From an uncultured Eubacteriales bacterium (GTDB lineage: Bacteria > Bacillota > Clostridia > Peptostreptococcales > Anaerovoracaceae), in assembly GCA_900542565.1 (NCBI GenBank), contig UQOC01000011.1:1-55078 (forward strand): a DNA stretch of 55,078 nt, in the 5' to 3' direction. Positions 7,871 through 16,641 of the stretch are shown piece after piece. Made by a program: the position numbers and the translations under genes. Every line of letters begins with the position of its first letter. Within the stretch, counting starts at the first letter, position 1. Under the pieces are notes generated by a model. The model was not told the origin of the DNA, ran no database searches, and saw only the letters and a program-made list of their open reading frames with translations.

Positions 7871-7936
7871 ATCAATATTTTCACTGATCTGGGTGTACGA
7901 CCGTTCGCTGTATACATCCGTTTAAACATGCGAAAA

Positions 7937-7963
7937 CCCGGACATCCGCTGGGGATGTCCGGG
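7937..7963 (-). terminator. Intrinsic terminator after the M20 operon
   Basis: CCCGGACATCC (7937-7947) pairs with GGATGTCCGGG (7953-7963). On the minus strand the stem is followed by TTTT, and it sits 19 bases past the stop of the M20 amidohydrolase gene. Confidence 0.8.
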
Positions 7964-7981
7964 TCTGATAATAAATGATAT

Positions 7982-9157
7982 TTATTTTGCGTTATAGTCC
8001 ATGGCAACCTGAGCGTAAATCATCGCTCCTTTTATAAGGACAGATTCATCTACTCTGTAGTTGCCTGAGTGCTGCGGCCATATGGCTCCCAGCTCCTCAT
8101 TGCGGCATCCCAGCAAAGCTATGGCAGCCGGAACTTTCTGAGCGTAGAAGGAGAAATCCTCGCCTCCCATTGTAGCAGGCATTTCAACACAAGCTCCCTC
8201 TCCCAGTATCTTCTCGGAAGATTCTCTTGCCAGCTGAGCCATATCAGGATCATTTACTGTAGGAGGTATGAACCTGTCAAAGAATACAGTCGCTTCTGCT
8301 CCGAATGCTGCGGCTGTGTTCTTGACCGTCCTCTCCATCAGTACAGGTATGGCATCCCAGACTTCCTGGCTGAAGCAGCGGGTCGTTCCTTCCATATGGG
8401 AATTTTCTGCTACAACATTCCAGCGTGTTCCCGTTTCGATAGTGCCTACCGTCACTACCAGCGGATCCAGAGGAGAAGTCTGGCGGCTGGTCATGGCCTG
8501 CAAGTTATTTATAACGGCAGCTGTAACTACGGCAGCGTCAACACCCTGATGAGGGGCAGCACCATGAGTTCCCTTACCTTTTATATCTATCTTGAACAGG
8601 TCTGCAGAAGCCATCCTCGGACCGTCCATACAGCATATCTTTCCTGCTGGTATATCTGACCAGATGTGTATGCCGAAAGCAGCATCAACGCCTTCAAGAG
8701 CGCCTTGCTCGATCATGGATTTAGCACCTATTGCGGCTTCTTCTGCCGGCTGGAAAGCCAGCTTGACCGTACCGCACAGCTCGTCTTTCATATCATTGAG
8801 GATATGAGCTGCAGTAAGGAGCATTGAAATATGGCAGTCATGGCCGCAGGCGTGCATCACACCCTCGTTCTTGCTGGCATATTCAAGGCCTGTGGTTTCC
8901 TGAACAGAAAGAGCGTCTATATCTCCTCTGAGCAAGATGGTCTTTCCCGGCTTTGCTCCCTTGATGGTAGCCAGGACACCAGTCTCCAGACCGCATGCTA
9001 CCCATGGCACTCCGATCTTGTCCAGTTCCTCTTTGATGACTTTGCTGGTGTTGTACTCCTTGGCGCTCACTTCCGGATTCTCATGGAAGTAACGGCGCAT
9101 CTTCACCTGATAATCATTGTAATTTGAAGCAACATCTTTTATACTCATTTTTTTCAC
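7982..9157 (-). CDS. M20 family amidohydrolase (N-acyl-amino-acid/hippurate hydrolase type)
   Basis: 391 residues, the usual length for the M20D branch (hippurate hydrolase, N-acetyl-amino-acid deacetylase, IAA-amino-acid hydrolase). The metal-binding motif MHACGHDCHISML is near residue 101, the catalytic Glu pair is in QPAEEA (about 137-142), and the dimerisation domain contains KGKGTHGAAPHQGVDAA. The C-terminal metal ligand region is MGGEDFSFY. These enzymes hydrolyse an acyl or aromatic amide from an amino acid in the cytosol. It is the third gene of a minus-strand set with a membrane transporter and a second M20 enzyme, and is 17 bases from the transporter. The substrate cannot be told from sequence. 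Confidence 0.9.
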   Translation of the reverse strand: MKKMSIKDVASNYNDYQVKMRRYFHENPEVSAKEYNTSKVIKEELDKIGVPWVACGLETGVLATIKGAKPGKTILLRGDIDALSVQETTGLEYASKNEGVMHACGHDCHISMLLTAAHILNDMKDELCGTVKLAFQPAEEAAIGAKSMIEQGALEGVDAAFGIHIWSDIPAGKICCMDGPRMASADLFKIDIKGKGTHGAAPHQGVDAAVVTAAVINNLQAMTSRQTSPLDPLVVTVGTIETGTRWNVVAENSHMEGTTRCFSQEVWDAIPVLMERTVKNTAAAFGAEATVFFDRFIPPTVNDPDMAQLARESSEKILGEGACVEMPATMGGEDFSFYAQKVPAAIALLGCRNEELGAIWPQHSGNYRVDESVLIKGAMIYAQVAMDYNAK

Positions 9158-9174
9158 CTTCTATATGTAAAGAT

Positions 9175-10386
9175 TTACATCGTAGCAATTATATTTGCGA
9201 ACCATCCCGCTATTACTACTGATGTGATGGTAACCGTGATGAATCCGCCTACGATCATGGACGGGAACATCTTGCTCATCAGGTACTGGGTCTCTTCTTC
9301 AGTTTTACCCAGAGCGTTGCATGTTGACTCTGTGATGATGGCATCGCACGGGAAGCCGTACAGCGCCGTCAGACCGTTGGCAAATGCCAGAGGGAATGAC
9401 ATCTTGAGCACCTTAGCGATGATGAATGACATCACGGCCATACCGAACACACCTATGAGGATGAGGACGATCATAGGTACTATGATGGAAGCCAGCATTT
9501 CAGGGGTGCAGTCCTTGAGTCCGTCGAATACATACATCATCAGGGCGAACATGATGATCTGATAGGAGTTGGCCCTGTTGAGCAGATTGGTCTCCAGGAA
9601 TCCCAGGGTTGTGAACAGAACACCCAGGAGAAGAGCCCATACTGCCCCGTGGAGCGGAGTCCACTCACCCAGCTTGATGGCCAGATATGCGATGATACCC
9701 AGCTTTCCGAGCATCAGTATAGGTGAGTTCCACTTGTCAGGGATCTTAGGGATGATGGTCTTTCTGTCGCTGTCATCTGCTACGGCAGTCATTCCTACAT
9801 TGGCCATTTCTTTTCTGTCCTGCTCAGTGAGGACAACTTTTCCGGAACGGAAATCCTTGAGGAGCCTTCTGCCCTCAACCTGGAGGCAGATGGCAGTCAG
9901 CGGATATCCGGCAAAGCCCTGTACACAATACATGGCGATGGCAAATACGGCAGCTGTTTCAAATCCTGCTTTAGCAGCAGCTTCCTGCATCATGGTAGCA
10001 GCTACGATACCACCTGTAAGAGGCGGCAGACCTGCGATGACCAGCACTTTATCAATAAATATCGGCGCTACAAAATATCCCAGAGCGCACATTCCTGCAA
10101 GGCCTGCAAGGCAGACCACTATGGTCCTCCACTGCTGAGCCAGTTGCTTAAGGCTTATAACCGTACCCATATGGGTGATCAAAAGATAAATTCCGAGGGT
10201 GCTTCCGAAAGGTATGAGCAATGAATCGCTTACCAGTTCCTTTGGAAGTACTGTCCAGTATCCGATCAGCAGGACTACCGCAGTAACGAATACGGACGGA
10301 ACCCAGGCTTTTGTGATCTTTGCCACAAAATCACCTATCAGGTAAGCTATGGCGCAGATAACAAACGCAAGCATAAAATTATACAT
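9175..10386 (-). CDS. Multi-pass membrane transporter, family not assigned
   Basis: 403 residues, mostly hydrophobic, with about ten predicted membrane segments and a charged central loop (about 185-215, EGRRLLKDFRSGKVVLTEQDRKE). Two half-like regions each contain a Gly/Pro-rich re-entrant-looking stretch (GLPPLTGGIVAATMMQEAAA near 120-140, NGLTALYGFPCDAIITEST near 335-355), which recalls glutamate:Na+ symporter-like folds. I cannot place it in a family with confidence. Its position between two M20 amidohydrolase genes suggests it carries an N-acylated amino acid or peptide in, or the product out. Co-transcription with both neighbours is likely from spacing (17 and about 78 bases). Confidence 0.7.
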   Translation of the reverse strand: MYNFMLAFVICAIAYLIGDFVAKITKAWVPSVFVTAVVLLIGYWTVLPKELVSDSLLIPFGSTLGIYLLITHMGTVISLKQLAQQWRTIVVCLAGLAGMCALGYFVAPIFIDKVLVIAGLPPLTGGIVAATMMQEAAAKAGFETAAVFAIAMYCVQGFAGYPLTAICLQVEGRRLLKDFRSGKVVLTEQDRKEMANVGMTAVADDSDRKTIIPKIPDKWNSPILMLGKLGIIAYLAIKLGEWTPLHGAVWALLLGVLFTTLGFLETNLLNRANSYQIIMFALMMYVFDGLKDCTPEMLASIIVPMIVLILIGVFGMAVMSFIIAKVLKMSFPLAFANGLTALYGFPCDAIITESTCNALGKTEEETQYLMSKMFPSMIVGGFITVTITSVVIAGWFANIIATM

Positions 10387-10464
10387 TTCCTGTCTTCCTT
10401 TCTATGTATTTTTTATTAAAAAGATTCTTGTATGATTTTGTTTCTGAATCTTTTTTGACTTTTA

Positions 10465-11664
10465 TCATTCTCTGCCGTTAAGATAGGCTGTGGCTGCCGT
10501 AACAAGAGCTGCGATGCCATACGGCATAGCGTCCTCTTTCATGGCGCACTTGGCGTTGTGGAGAGCGACCAGCTCGCCTTCGTGTCCGGCTTTTACCATC
10601 ATATATACTCCCGGAGTCCCGGTCATCTCAGTATAGTAGCTGAAATCTTCACTGAAAGAATAAGGGTCTTTCTTTTCTGAAACATGCTCGGCTCCGATGG
10701 CTTCTGCCATGGCCTTCATGGTTTCCTCAGTCAGTTCGGGATCATTGTAACAGGCCGGATAGCCTTCGTAATGGTTTATATCAACTTTGGTCCCGGATAT
10801 GGCTTCTACACCCTTTGCTATATTGAAAACCTGTTCAGTCACCTGTTTTCTGATCTCAGGAATATAGGAACGGGCAACTCCCCCGAACTTGGCCTCCTCA
10901 GGTATCACATTGGGAGCATCTCCGCTGTGGAAACTGCATATGGGGAAGATGACCGTCTCCATAGGATCGGTATAGCGGGACTGTATCTGCTGGAGCAAGG
11001 TGACCATCTGGCATGCTGCCAGTATCGGGTCCCTGGTCAGGTGTGGTGTTGAACCATGTCCTCCCTTGCCTTTTACCGTAACATCAAACAGGTCTACGGA
11101 TGTTGTCAGCGGTCCCTTGTGAAATTCCACTTCGCCGACAACTGATTCATCAGGCACCAAATGAAGTCCAAAGATCACATCCACATGGGGATTCTCCATC
11201 ACGCCCTTTTCTACCAGCTCTTTTGCCCCGCCGGGCAGAGTATCTTCGCTTGGCTGGAAGATCAGCTTGATGGTTCCGGAAAACTTGTCCCTGTTCTCAC
11301 ACAATATCTTTGCAGCACCAAGGAGCATGGAAGCATGCATATCATGTCCGCAGGCATGCATCATCCCAGGCACCTGGCTGCTGAACGGAAGTCCTGTTTC
11401 CTCCTGTACAGGAAGAGCATCGATATCGGCTCTGACTGCCGCGCACAAACCGGCATTTCCCTGACCAGTTCCGTGAATAAGGGCAACAGCTCCTGTCGGC
11501 ATTGGCGACTGTATCTCGTCAACACCATACTCCATCAGTTTTTCTTTGATGAGCGCAGTCGTCCTGACTTCTTTTCTTCCGATTTCAGGATGTCTGTGTA
11601 TTTCCCTTCTTATTTCTATTATTTCAGGCATTATCTTTTCAACGGCCTGCAAAATGTGTTCCAT
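10465..11664 (-). CDS. M20 family amidohydrolase, second copy
   Basis: 399 residues from the ATG at 11664-11662, which has an AGGTG ribosome site. A longer upstream frame would start inside the promoter region. It carries MHACGHDMHASMLLGAA, the KGKGGHGSTPHLTRDP dimerisation-domain motif and SEDFSYY near the C-terminus, as in M20D amidohydrolases. It is clearly diverged from the paralogue at 7982, including QPSEDT in place of QPAEEA near the catalytic Glu, so the two probably differ in substrate. It is the first gene of the three-gene operon and follows a good promoter at 11694-11722. Confidence 0.9.
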   Translation of the reverse strand: MEHILQAVEKIMPEIIEIRREIHRHPEIGRKEVRTTALIKEKLMEYGVDEIQSPMPTGAVALIHGTGQGNAGLCAAVRADIDALPVQEETGLPFSSQVPGMMHACGHDMHASMLLGAAKILCENRDKFSGTIKLIFQPSEDTLPGGAKELVEKGVMENPHVDVIFGLHLVPDESVVGEVEFHKGPLTTSVDLFDVTVKGKGGHGSTPHLTRDPILAACQMVTLLQQIQSRYTDPMETVIFPICSFHSGDAPNVIPEEAKFGGVARSYIPEIRKQVTEQVFNIAKGVEAISGTKVDINHYEGYPACYNDPELTEETMKAMAEAIGAEHVSEKKDPYSFSEDFSYYTEMTGTPGVYMMVKAGHEGELVALHNAKCAMKEDAMPYGIAALVTAATAYLNGRE

Positions 11665-11693
11665 TTTTTCACCTCGAAAAAAATTTACACTCC

Positions 11694-11722
11694 ATATTAT
11701 CACATTTTCTTGACAAAATCAA
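11694..11722 (-). promoter_or_regulatory. Sigma-A promoter of the M20/transporter operon
   Basis: On the minus strand, TTGATT (11722-11717) and TAATAT (11699-11694) are separated by 17 bases, about 30 bases before the start codon at 11664. Confidence 0.65.
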
Positions 11723-11802
11723 TAGTATTTGTACTTTTTGACAGATTATCTGATGATATTTTGTTAATCAAGACACAAACTCATCATTTGTCTGACGACA
11801 TA

Positions 11803-11856
11803 AAAAAAGTTCCACTCTCTGCAGGTATTTCCGGCAGATGGTGAAACTCTTTTTTG
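11803..11856 (-). terminator. Intrinsic terminator after the CPA2 antiporter gene
   Basis: An interrupted hairpin (AGTTTCACC with its GTGGAACT partner, plus an inner ATCTGC/GCAGA pair) ends in seven T on the minus strand. It lies just past the antiporter stop. The plus strand also ends in T6, so it may work in both directions. Confidence 0.7.
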
Positions 11857-11860
11857 TACA

Positions 11861-13012
11861 TTACATTATCTTTTTCAGTATTATCGGCGTAAATATGGTC
11901 GTGGCTATTACAACCAGGACTACAGCAGGCATCAGGGTGAGGCTCAGAAGTCCCATCTCGCTTCCCTTTTGGGCTACGATAAGGGCAACTTCTCCTCTGG
12001 AAACCATGCCAACACCGACCTGTACCGATTCCTTCCCGCTGAAGCCGCATATCTTTGCTCCAAGGCCGCAGCCAATTATCTTGGTCAATATGGCTATTAT
12101 CAGCAGTACTATTGAGAATGCTATTATCGTGCCTGTCATTCCTTCCAGGTTGACTTTAAGTCCTACGCTGGCAAAGAATATCGGTGAAAAGAATATATAG
12201 GAAGGAACATTTATCTTCCTGTAGATCTCATGCTTGATCCCGTGGCTGGACAGGAACAGTCCAAGAAGATATGCTCCCGTGATATCCGCAACGCCGAAAA
12301 AGTGTTCTGAAGCAAATGAGATCAAAAGGCACGCCGCAAGGATATAAGTGCTGGCACGCTGCTTTTTGATATTGCTGTCTATAATGTTCTTTCCTTTTGA
12401 AAGGATCAGCGCCAAAACCGCCATACATATGCCGTACAGCAGTATTTTTATAAGTACGCCGCTTACAGACACATCGCTGTCTTTGAAGCTGGAAACTATG
12501 GTGAGCACCACAATGCCGATTATATCATCCAGTACCGCTGCTCCCAAGATCGTGTTTCCTACTTTGCCGTCCAATTTGCCCATTTCTCTCAGGGCTTCCA
12601 CAGTTATGCTTACTGAGGTGGCCGTAAGCACCACACCTACGAATACGGCTTTCAGTATATCATCAAATCCGGTCGCACCTGCTTCAAAGAAAAAGTAATA
12701 GCAGACTGTTCCCCCGATCAGCGGGACGATAACTCCTATGCCTGCTACGGTAAGGCAGGTGAGGCTGTTTCTCTTGATCTCGTTGATATCGGTGTCCAGT
12801 CCAGCCAAAAACATGAGCATGATAACGCCGATTTCCGCCGTATAATCTAAAAAGTCTGTCTCAGCTATGAGACCCAGTCCCGTAGGCCCTATCAATACAC
12901 CTGCCAGCAAGGCGCCTACTACCTGCGGCATGCTCACTTTTTTGGTCAGGTCGCCGAGAATCTTTGTGGAAAGAATTATTACAGCGACACTGACCAAAAA
13001 TCCGTACTCCAT
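11861..13012 (-). CDS. CPA2 family monovalent cation:proton antiporter
   Basis: 383 residues and about twelve membrane helices, with no C-terminal TrkA/RCK domain, so it is the short form of the KefB/NapA-type family. Diagnostic stretches are MLMFLAGLDTDINEIKRN (about 60-77) and LGAAVLDDIIGIVVLTI (about 155-171), which contains the conserved ion-binding Asp pair. The product would exchange Na+ or K+ for protons across the cytoplasmic membrane. It stands alone with its own promoter (13058-13086), an AGGAGG ribosome site and its own terminator (11803-11856). Confidence 0.9.
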   Translation of the reverse strand: MEYGFLVSVAVIILSTKILGDLTKKVSMPQVVGALLAGVLIGPTGLGLIAETDFLDYTAEIGVIMLMFLAGLDTDINEIKRNSLTCLTVAGIGVIVPLIGGTVCYYFFFEAGATGFDDILKAVFVGVVLTATSVSITVEALREMGKLDGKVGNTILGAAVLDDIIGIVVLTIVSSFKDSDVSVSGVLIKILLYGICMAVLALILSKGKNIIDSNIKKQRASTYILAACLLISFASEHFFGVADITGAYLLGLFLSSHGIKHEIYRKINVPSYIFFSPIFFASVGLKVNLEGMTGTIIAFSIVLLIIAILTKIIGCGLGAKICGFSGKESVQVGVGMVSRGEVALIVAQKGSEMGLLSLTLMPAVVLVVIATTIFTPIILKKIM

Positions 13013-13057
13013 AATGGTTACCTCCTAAATTACTTTATTTTAGCACCACAGTTTCCC

Positions 13058-13086
13058 ATTATAGAACTTTGCTTTTTCTATTTCAA
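13058..13086 (-). promoter_or_regulatory. Sigma-A promoter of the antiporter gene
   Basis: On the minus strand, TTGAAA (13086-13081) and TATAAT (13063-13058) have a 17-base spacer, 46 bases before the start codon. Confidence 0.8.
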
Positions 13087-13150
13087 CCCTAAAAAATGTT
13101 TTTTCGTATGCTTAGCGCTTCCTTTTCACCTGTAAAAAATACGCAAAAAA

Positions 13151-13176
13151 AGGACCGCTTTTTTTAAAGCGGTCCT
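13151..13176 (-). terminator. Intrinsic terminator of the bcd-etfBA operon
   Basis: AGGACCGCTTT (13151-13161) pairs with AAAGCGGTCCT (13166-13176). On the minus strand the stem is followed by seven T. It is 22 bases past the etfA stop. Confidence 0.9.
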
Positions 13177-13197
13177 GAAAAACCTGTGTTTGAAGGC

Positions 13198-14481
13198 TTA
13201 TTTTGTTGAAGCGTCGTAAAGAGCTTCTGCGTTGTCCCATTCAGCTATTATCTCAGGGATCACCTTGTACAGGTCGCCAACGATGGCATAGTCAGCGATT
13301 TCCATGATAGGAGCTTCAGGGTCTTTGTTGATGGCAACGATGCAGTTGGAAGTCTGCATTCCTGCCAGGTGCTGGATAGCTCCGGAAATTCCGCAGGCGA
13401 AATAGATTTCAGGCTTAACGGTTGTTCCGGTCTGTCCAACCTGGTGTGAGTGATCGATCCAGCCGGCGTCTACAGCAGCACGGGATGAACCTACAACTCC
13501 GCCAACCTTGTCAGCGAACTTCTGGATCAGTTCAAATCCGGACGCATCTCCCAGGCCTCTTCCGCCGGAGCAGATGATCTTGGCGTCGGTCAGGGATACC
13601 ATTTCCTTCATGGACTTAACGATATCCTTGATCTCGATCCTGATGTCTTCCTTGGAGATCTCTGGCTTAACATTTACGATCTCGCCGGTTGCTCCAGGTA
13701 CTCTGTCCTGCTTCTGCATTACGCCAGGACGAACGGTGGACATCTGAGGTCTTGTCTTAGGGCAGATGATGGTAGCCATCAGGTTTCCGCCGAAAGCAGG
13801 ACGAGTCTGCTTGATACCTGTTGAAGGATCGTTCGGGTCCAGTGTGGAAGTATCAAGAGTAGTATTGGCCTTTGCAAATTCGATGTATTTTGAAACCTTA
13901 ACATCCAGGTGAGTACAGTCAGCAGTCAGACCGGTGTTGCATCTTGCAGCGATACGAGGTGCGAAGTCACGGCCGATGTGAGTAGCTCCGTAAAGAACTA
14001 TCTCAGGCTTGTACTCGTCGATGAGCTGTTTCATAACCTTGGTGTAACCGTCGGTAGTATAGTTTTCCAGAAGCGGATCCTGAACCAGGTAAACCTTTTC
14101 AGCTCCGTATTCGAAACATTCCTGAGCCAGGTGATCGATGTTGTTTCCGATCAGTACTGCGCAGATCTGAGTATCTTCGCTGATGTCCTTAGCCAGCTTC
14201 TTGCCTTCTCCGAGAAGCTCAAGGGCAACATTCTGGATCTTGCCCTGTCTCTGTTCAGCAAATACCCAAATGTGCTTATAAGCTGACAGGTCAACTTTTT
14301 CAGCTTCAGGAGCAGCTTCGATAGCGCCGAACTTACATTTTGATACGCAAGCGTTACAGTTTGTGCACTTGCCTTCGTCAACAACAGCTTTTCTGTCTGC
14401 CATTGATAATGCATCGAAAGGGCAAGCTTTTACGCAAAGGGTGCAGCCTTTACAATTATCTTTTATAATCTTAATTGCCAT
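13198..14481 (-). CDS. etfA: Electron transfer flavoprotein alpha subunit with N-terminal two-cluster ferredoxin domain
   Basis: 427 residues, about 100 longer than an ordinary EtfA. The first ~60 residues hold two [4Fe-4S] motifs, [12 protein letters not shown] and [11 protein letters not shown]. The EtfA body follows ([20 protein letters not shown]) and ends with the FAD-binding domain, including [21 protein letters not shown]. Similar ferredoxin-fused EtfA occurs in electron-bifurcating complexes such as caffeyl-CoA reductase of acetogens. It would pass electrons with EtfB to the acyl-CoA dehydrogenase encoded upstream, and the extra clusters suggest exchange with ferredoxin. It is the last gene of bcd-etfB-etfA, 18 bases after etfB. 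Confidence 0.93.
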   Translation of the reverse strand: MAIKIIKDNCKGCTLCVKACPFDALSMADRKAVVDEGKCTNCNACVSKCKFGAIEAAPEAEKVDLSAYKHIWVFAEQRQGKIQNVALELLGEGKKLAKDISEDTQICAVLIGNNIDHLAQECFEYGAEKVYLVQDPLLENYTTDGYTKVMKQLIDEYKPEIVLYGATHIGRDFAPRIAARCNTGLTADCTHLDVKVSKYIEFAKANTTLDTSTLDPNDPSTGIKQTRPAFGGNLMATIICPKTRPQMSTVRPGVMQKQDRVPGATGEIVNVKPEISKEDIRIEIKDIVKSMKEMVSLTDAKIICSGGRGLGDASGFELIQKFADKVGGVVGSSRAAVDAGWIDHSHQVGQTGTTVKPEIYFACGISGAIQHLAGMQTSNCIVAINKDPEAPIMEIADYAIVGDLYKVIPEIIAEWDNAEALYDASTK

Positions 14482-14499
14482 TTCTATTCCTCCCTCAAA

Positions 14500-15306
14500 T
14501 TAGATGATGTGCTTACCTTTAAGCTGGATCAGCAGATTCTTAGCCTGTTCGTTTTCAGTATCTCCGGCGATGACCTGACCAGGAGCCTTAGGAGCAGGTG
14601 TGAATGATCTGAACACATTGGTCGGGGAAGCTTCCAGACCTACTTTGTTCAGGTCAACTTCGATATCCTTGGCGTTCCATACTTTGATGTCTTTCTTTCC
14701 GAAGATTCCGGCCATGCTCATATATCTTGGCTCGTTGAGTTCCTTGATGGCTGTGAGCATGCATGGAGTCTGAATGGCGATCAGTTCATAACCGTCTTCC
14801 ATCTGTCTCTTAACAGTGATGTCTTTCATGTTGTCGTCCATGTGGAATTCTTCAACATATGTAACCTGAGGAAGGTTTAATTTTTCAGCAATCTGCGGTC
14901 CAACCTGAGCAGTGTCCCCGTCGATAGCCTGACGGCCGGCAAAGATCAGGTCTGCAGGTCCGTTGTCCTTTTCCCATTTTCTGATAGCTGCTTCCAGAGT
15001 GTTGGATGTAGCCCAGGTGTCTGATCCGCCTACAGCTCTGTCAGAGATCAGGATACCTTCGTCAGCTCCCATTGCTATACATTCAAACAGCAGATCGGCG
15101 GCCTGCGGAGGTCCCATAGATATAACGGTAACTGTAACATCTTCAAATTTATCTTTTATCTTCAGTGCTTCTTCCAGAGCGTTGGCGTCGTCGTGGTTGA
15201 GGATTGATGGAACGCCGTCTCTGATCAATGTTCCTGTTTTAGGGTTTATTTTTATAACATTTGTATCAGGAACCTGCTTTGCGCATACTAAAATCTTAAA
15301 TGCCAT
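14500..15306 (-). CDS. etfB: Electron transfer flavoprotein beta subunit
   Basis: 268 residues, normal for EtfB. The N-terminus MAFKILVCAKQVPDTNVIKI and the motif DLIFAGRQAIDGDTAQVGPQ are characteristic. The protein binds the second flavin (FAD in bifurcating forms, AMP in simple forms) together with EtfA in the cytosol. In bifurcating EtfBs NADH is oxidised at this subunit. The gene lies 20 bases after bcd and has an AGGAGG ribosome site. Confidence 0.95.
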   Translation of the reverse strand: MAFKILVCAKQVPDTNVIKINPKTGTLIRDGVPSILNHDDANALEEALKIKDKFEDVTVTVISMGPPQAADLLFECIAMGADEGILISDRAVGGSDTWATSNTLEAAIRKWEKDNGPADLIFAGRQAIDGDTAQVGPQIAEKLNLPQVTYVEEFHMDDNMKDITVKRQMEDGYELIAIQTPCMLTAIKELNEPRYMSMAGIFGKKDIKVWNAKDIEVDLNKVGLEASPTNVFRSFTPAPKAPGQVIAGDTENEQAKNLLIQLKGKHII

Positions 15307-15326
15307 TTCAATTTCCTCCTACAATC

Positions 15327-16469
15327 TTATTTCTTGAAAGTCTTACCAGCGATAACCATTCTCTGAACTTCTGAAGTTCCTTCGTAGATCTCGGTGATCT
15401 TGGCGTCTCTCATCATTCTCTCTACCGGATAATCCTTGGTGTATCCGTAACCGCCGTGGTACTGAACACACTTGGTAGTAACTTCCATAGCAGTCTCAGC
15501 TGCGAACAGCTTGGCCATTGCAGCAGCTTCGCCGTAGTTCATGTGCTTGTCTTTCATGTCGGCAGCTTTGTAAACCAGAAGTCTTGCAGCTTCGATCTTG
15601 GTCTTCAGGTCAGCCATGGAGAACTGCAGGGCCTGCATCTGGGACAGCTTCTTGCCGAACTGCTTTCTCTGCTGCATGTATTCAACAGTTACATCGAAAG
15701 CTCCCTGAGCGATACCCAAAGCCTGGGAAGCGATACCGATACGGCCGCCGTCCAGAGTTGACATGGCAACTTTGAATCCTTCGCCAACCTGACCCAGAAG
15801 TCTGTCAGCAGGGATCTCGCAGTTCTGGAAGATAAGCTCAGTAGTTGAAGATGCGCAGATACCCATCTTGTCTTCTGTCTTACCGATGGAGAATCCAGGG
15901 TCGTCTTTTTCTACGATGAAAGCGGAAATTCCGTGGTTTCCTTTTGATTTATCTGTCATGGCCATAACAACGAATACATCGGCATATCCACCGTTGGTGA
16001 TGAATACCTTTGCTCCGTTGATGATCCATTTGTCTCCTACCAGTTCAGCTCTTGTCTGCTGTCCGCTCGCGTCGGTACCCGCATTTGGCTCGGTCAGTCC
16101 GAAAGCGCCTAATTTCTTGCCGCTCAGCAGGTCAGGCAGGTATTTTTTCTTCTGTTCTTCATTGCCCCAGTTGAAGATAGGCCAGCAGCACAGGGAAGTG
16201 TGAGCAGAGCAGATAACGCCTGTTGAAGCGCATACTCTTGACAGTTCCTCTACTGTGATAGCGTAGGAGATGTGATCTCCGCCGGCTCCACCGTATTCAG
16301 TCGGGAACGGTACTCCTAACATTCCGTATTTGGCCATTTTTTCAACGGTTTCTACAGGGAATCTGTGTTCCTTGTCAATGTCCGCAGCTAACGGTTCAAC
16401 TTCGTTAGTGGCAAATTCTCTTACCATTTTTCTTACGAATTCCTGTTCCTTCGTTAGTTGAAAGTTCAT
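15327..16469 (-). CDS. bcd: Short-chain acyl-CoA dehydrogenase (butyryl-CoA dehydrogenase type)
   Basis: 380 residues, the standard length. Signature regions are FGLTEPNAGTDASGQQT, WIINGAKVFITNGGYADVF, and QYHGGYGYTKDYPVERMMRDAKI, whose YEGTSEVQRMVIA continuation includes the catalytic Glu. The enzyme reduces crotonyl-CoA (or a related enoyl-CoA) with electrons from EtfAB in the cytosol. First gene of the operon. It has AGGAGG upstream and a Rex-type operator at 16567-16584. The usual crt, hbd and thl genes are not beside it, so an amino-acid-derived enoyl-CoA is also possible as substrate. Confidence 0.93.
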   Translation of the reverse strand: MNFQLTKEQEFVRKMVREFATNEVEPLAADIDKEHRFPVETVEKMAKYGMLGVPFPTEYGGAGGDHISYAITVEELSRVCASTGVICSAHTSLCCWPIFNWGNEEQKKKYLPDLLSGKKLGAFGLTEPNAGTDASGQQTRAELVGDKWIINGAKVFITNGGYADVFVVMAMTDKSKGNHGISAFIVEKDDPGFSIGKTEDKMGICASSTTELIFQNCEIPADRLLGQVGEGFKVAMSTLDGGRIGIASQALGIAQGAFDVTVEYMQQRKQFGKKLSQMQALQFSMADLKTKIEAARLLVYKAADMKDKHMNYGEAAAMAKLFAAETAMEVTTKCVQYHGGYGYTKDYPVERMMRDAKITEIYEGTSEVQRMVIAGKTFKK

Positions 16470-16566
16470 TTAAATGCCTCCTTAAATTATTAATAACGGG
16501 TCCGATTTGGACAGTATCCGTATTCTTGACTTTAAACACGCCATACATATTTATTAAACCACTTTT

Positions 16567-16584
16567 TTGTTAAATGAGCAACAA
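16567..16584 (-). promoter_or_regulatory. Rex (NADH-sensing repressor) operator over the bcd promoter
   Basis: TTGTTAAATGAGCAACAA matches the Rex consensus TTGTTAA-N4-TTAACAA at all but two positions. On the minus strand its TTAACA (16573-16568) can act as the -35 element, with TATGTA 18 bases further on. The bcd-etf genes are established Rex targets in Clostridia, which supports the call. Confidence 0.75.
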
Positions 16585-16641
16585 AAATTTGTGAAATTTT
16601 GCGAAAAAAGTCGAATTTTTTTGCAGTATTTTGTGGAAGCC

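Noticed and set aside
7504..8007. Short frames on both strands around copy A, and similar ones around copies B and C (for example containing GVVAPPK)
   Set aside because: They lack ribosome sites, and the shared GVVAPPK peptide merely reflects translation of the repeated GGTGTAGTCGCTCCCCC block.
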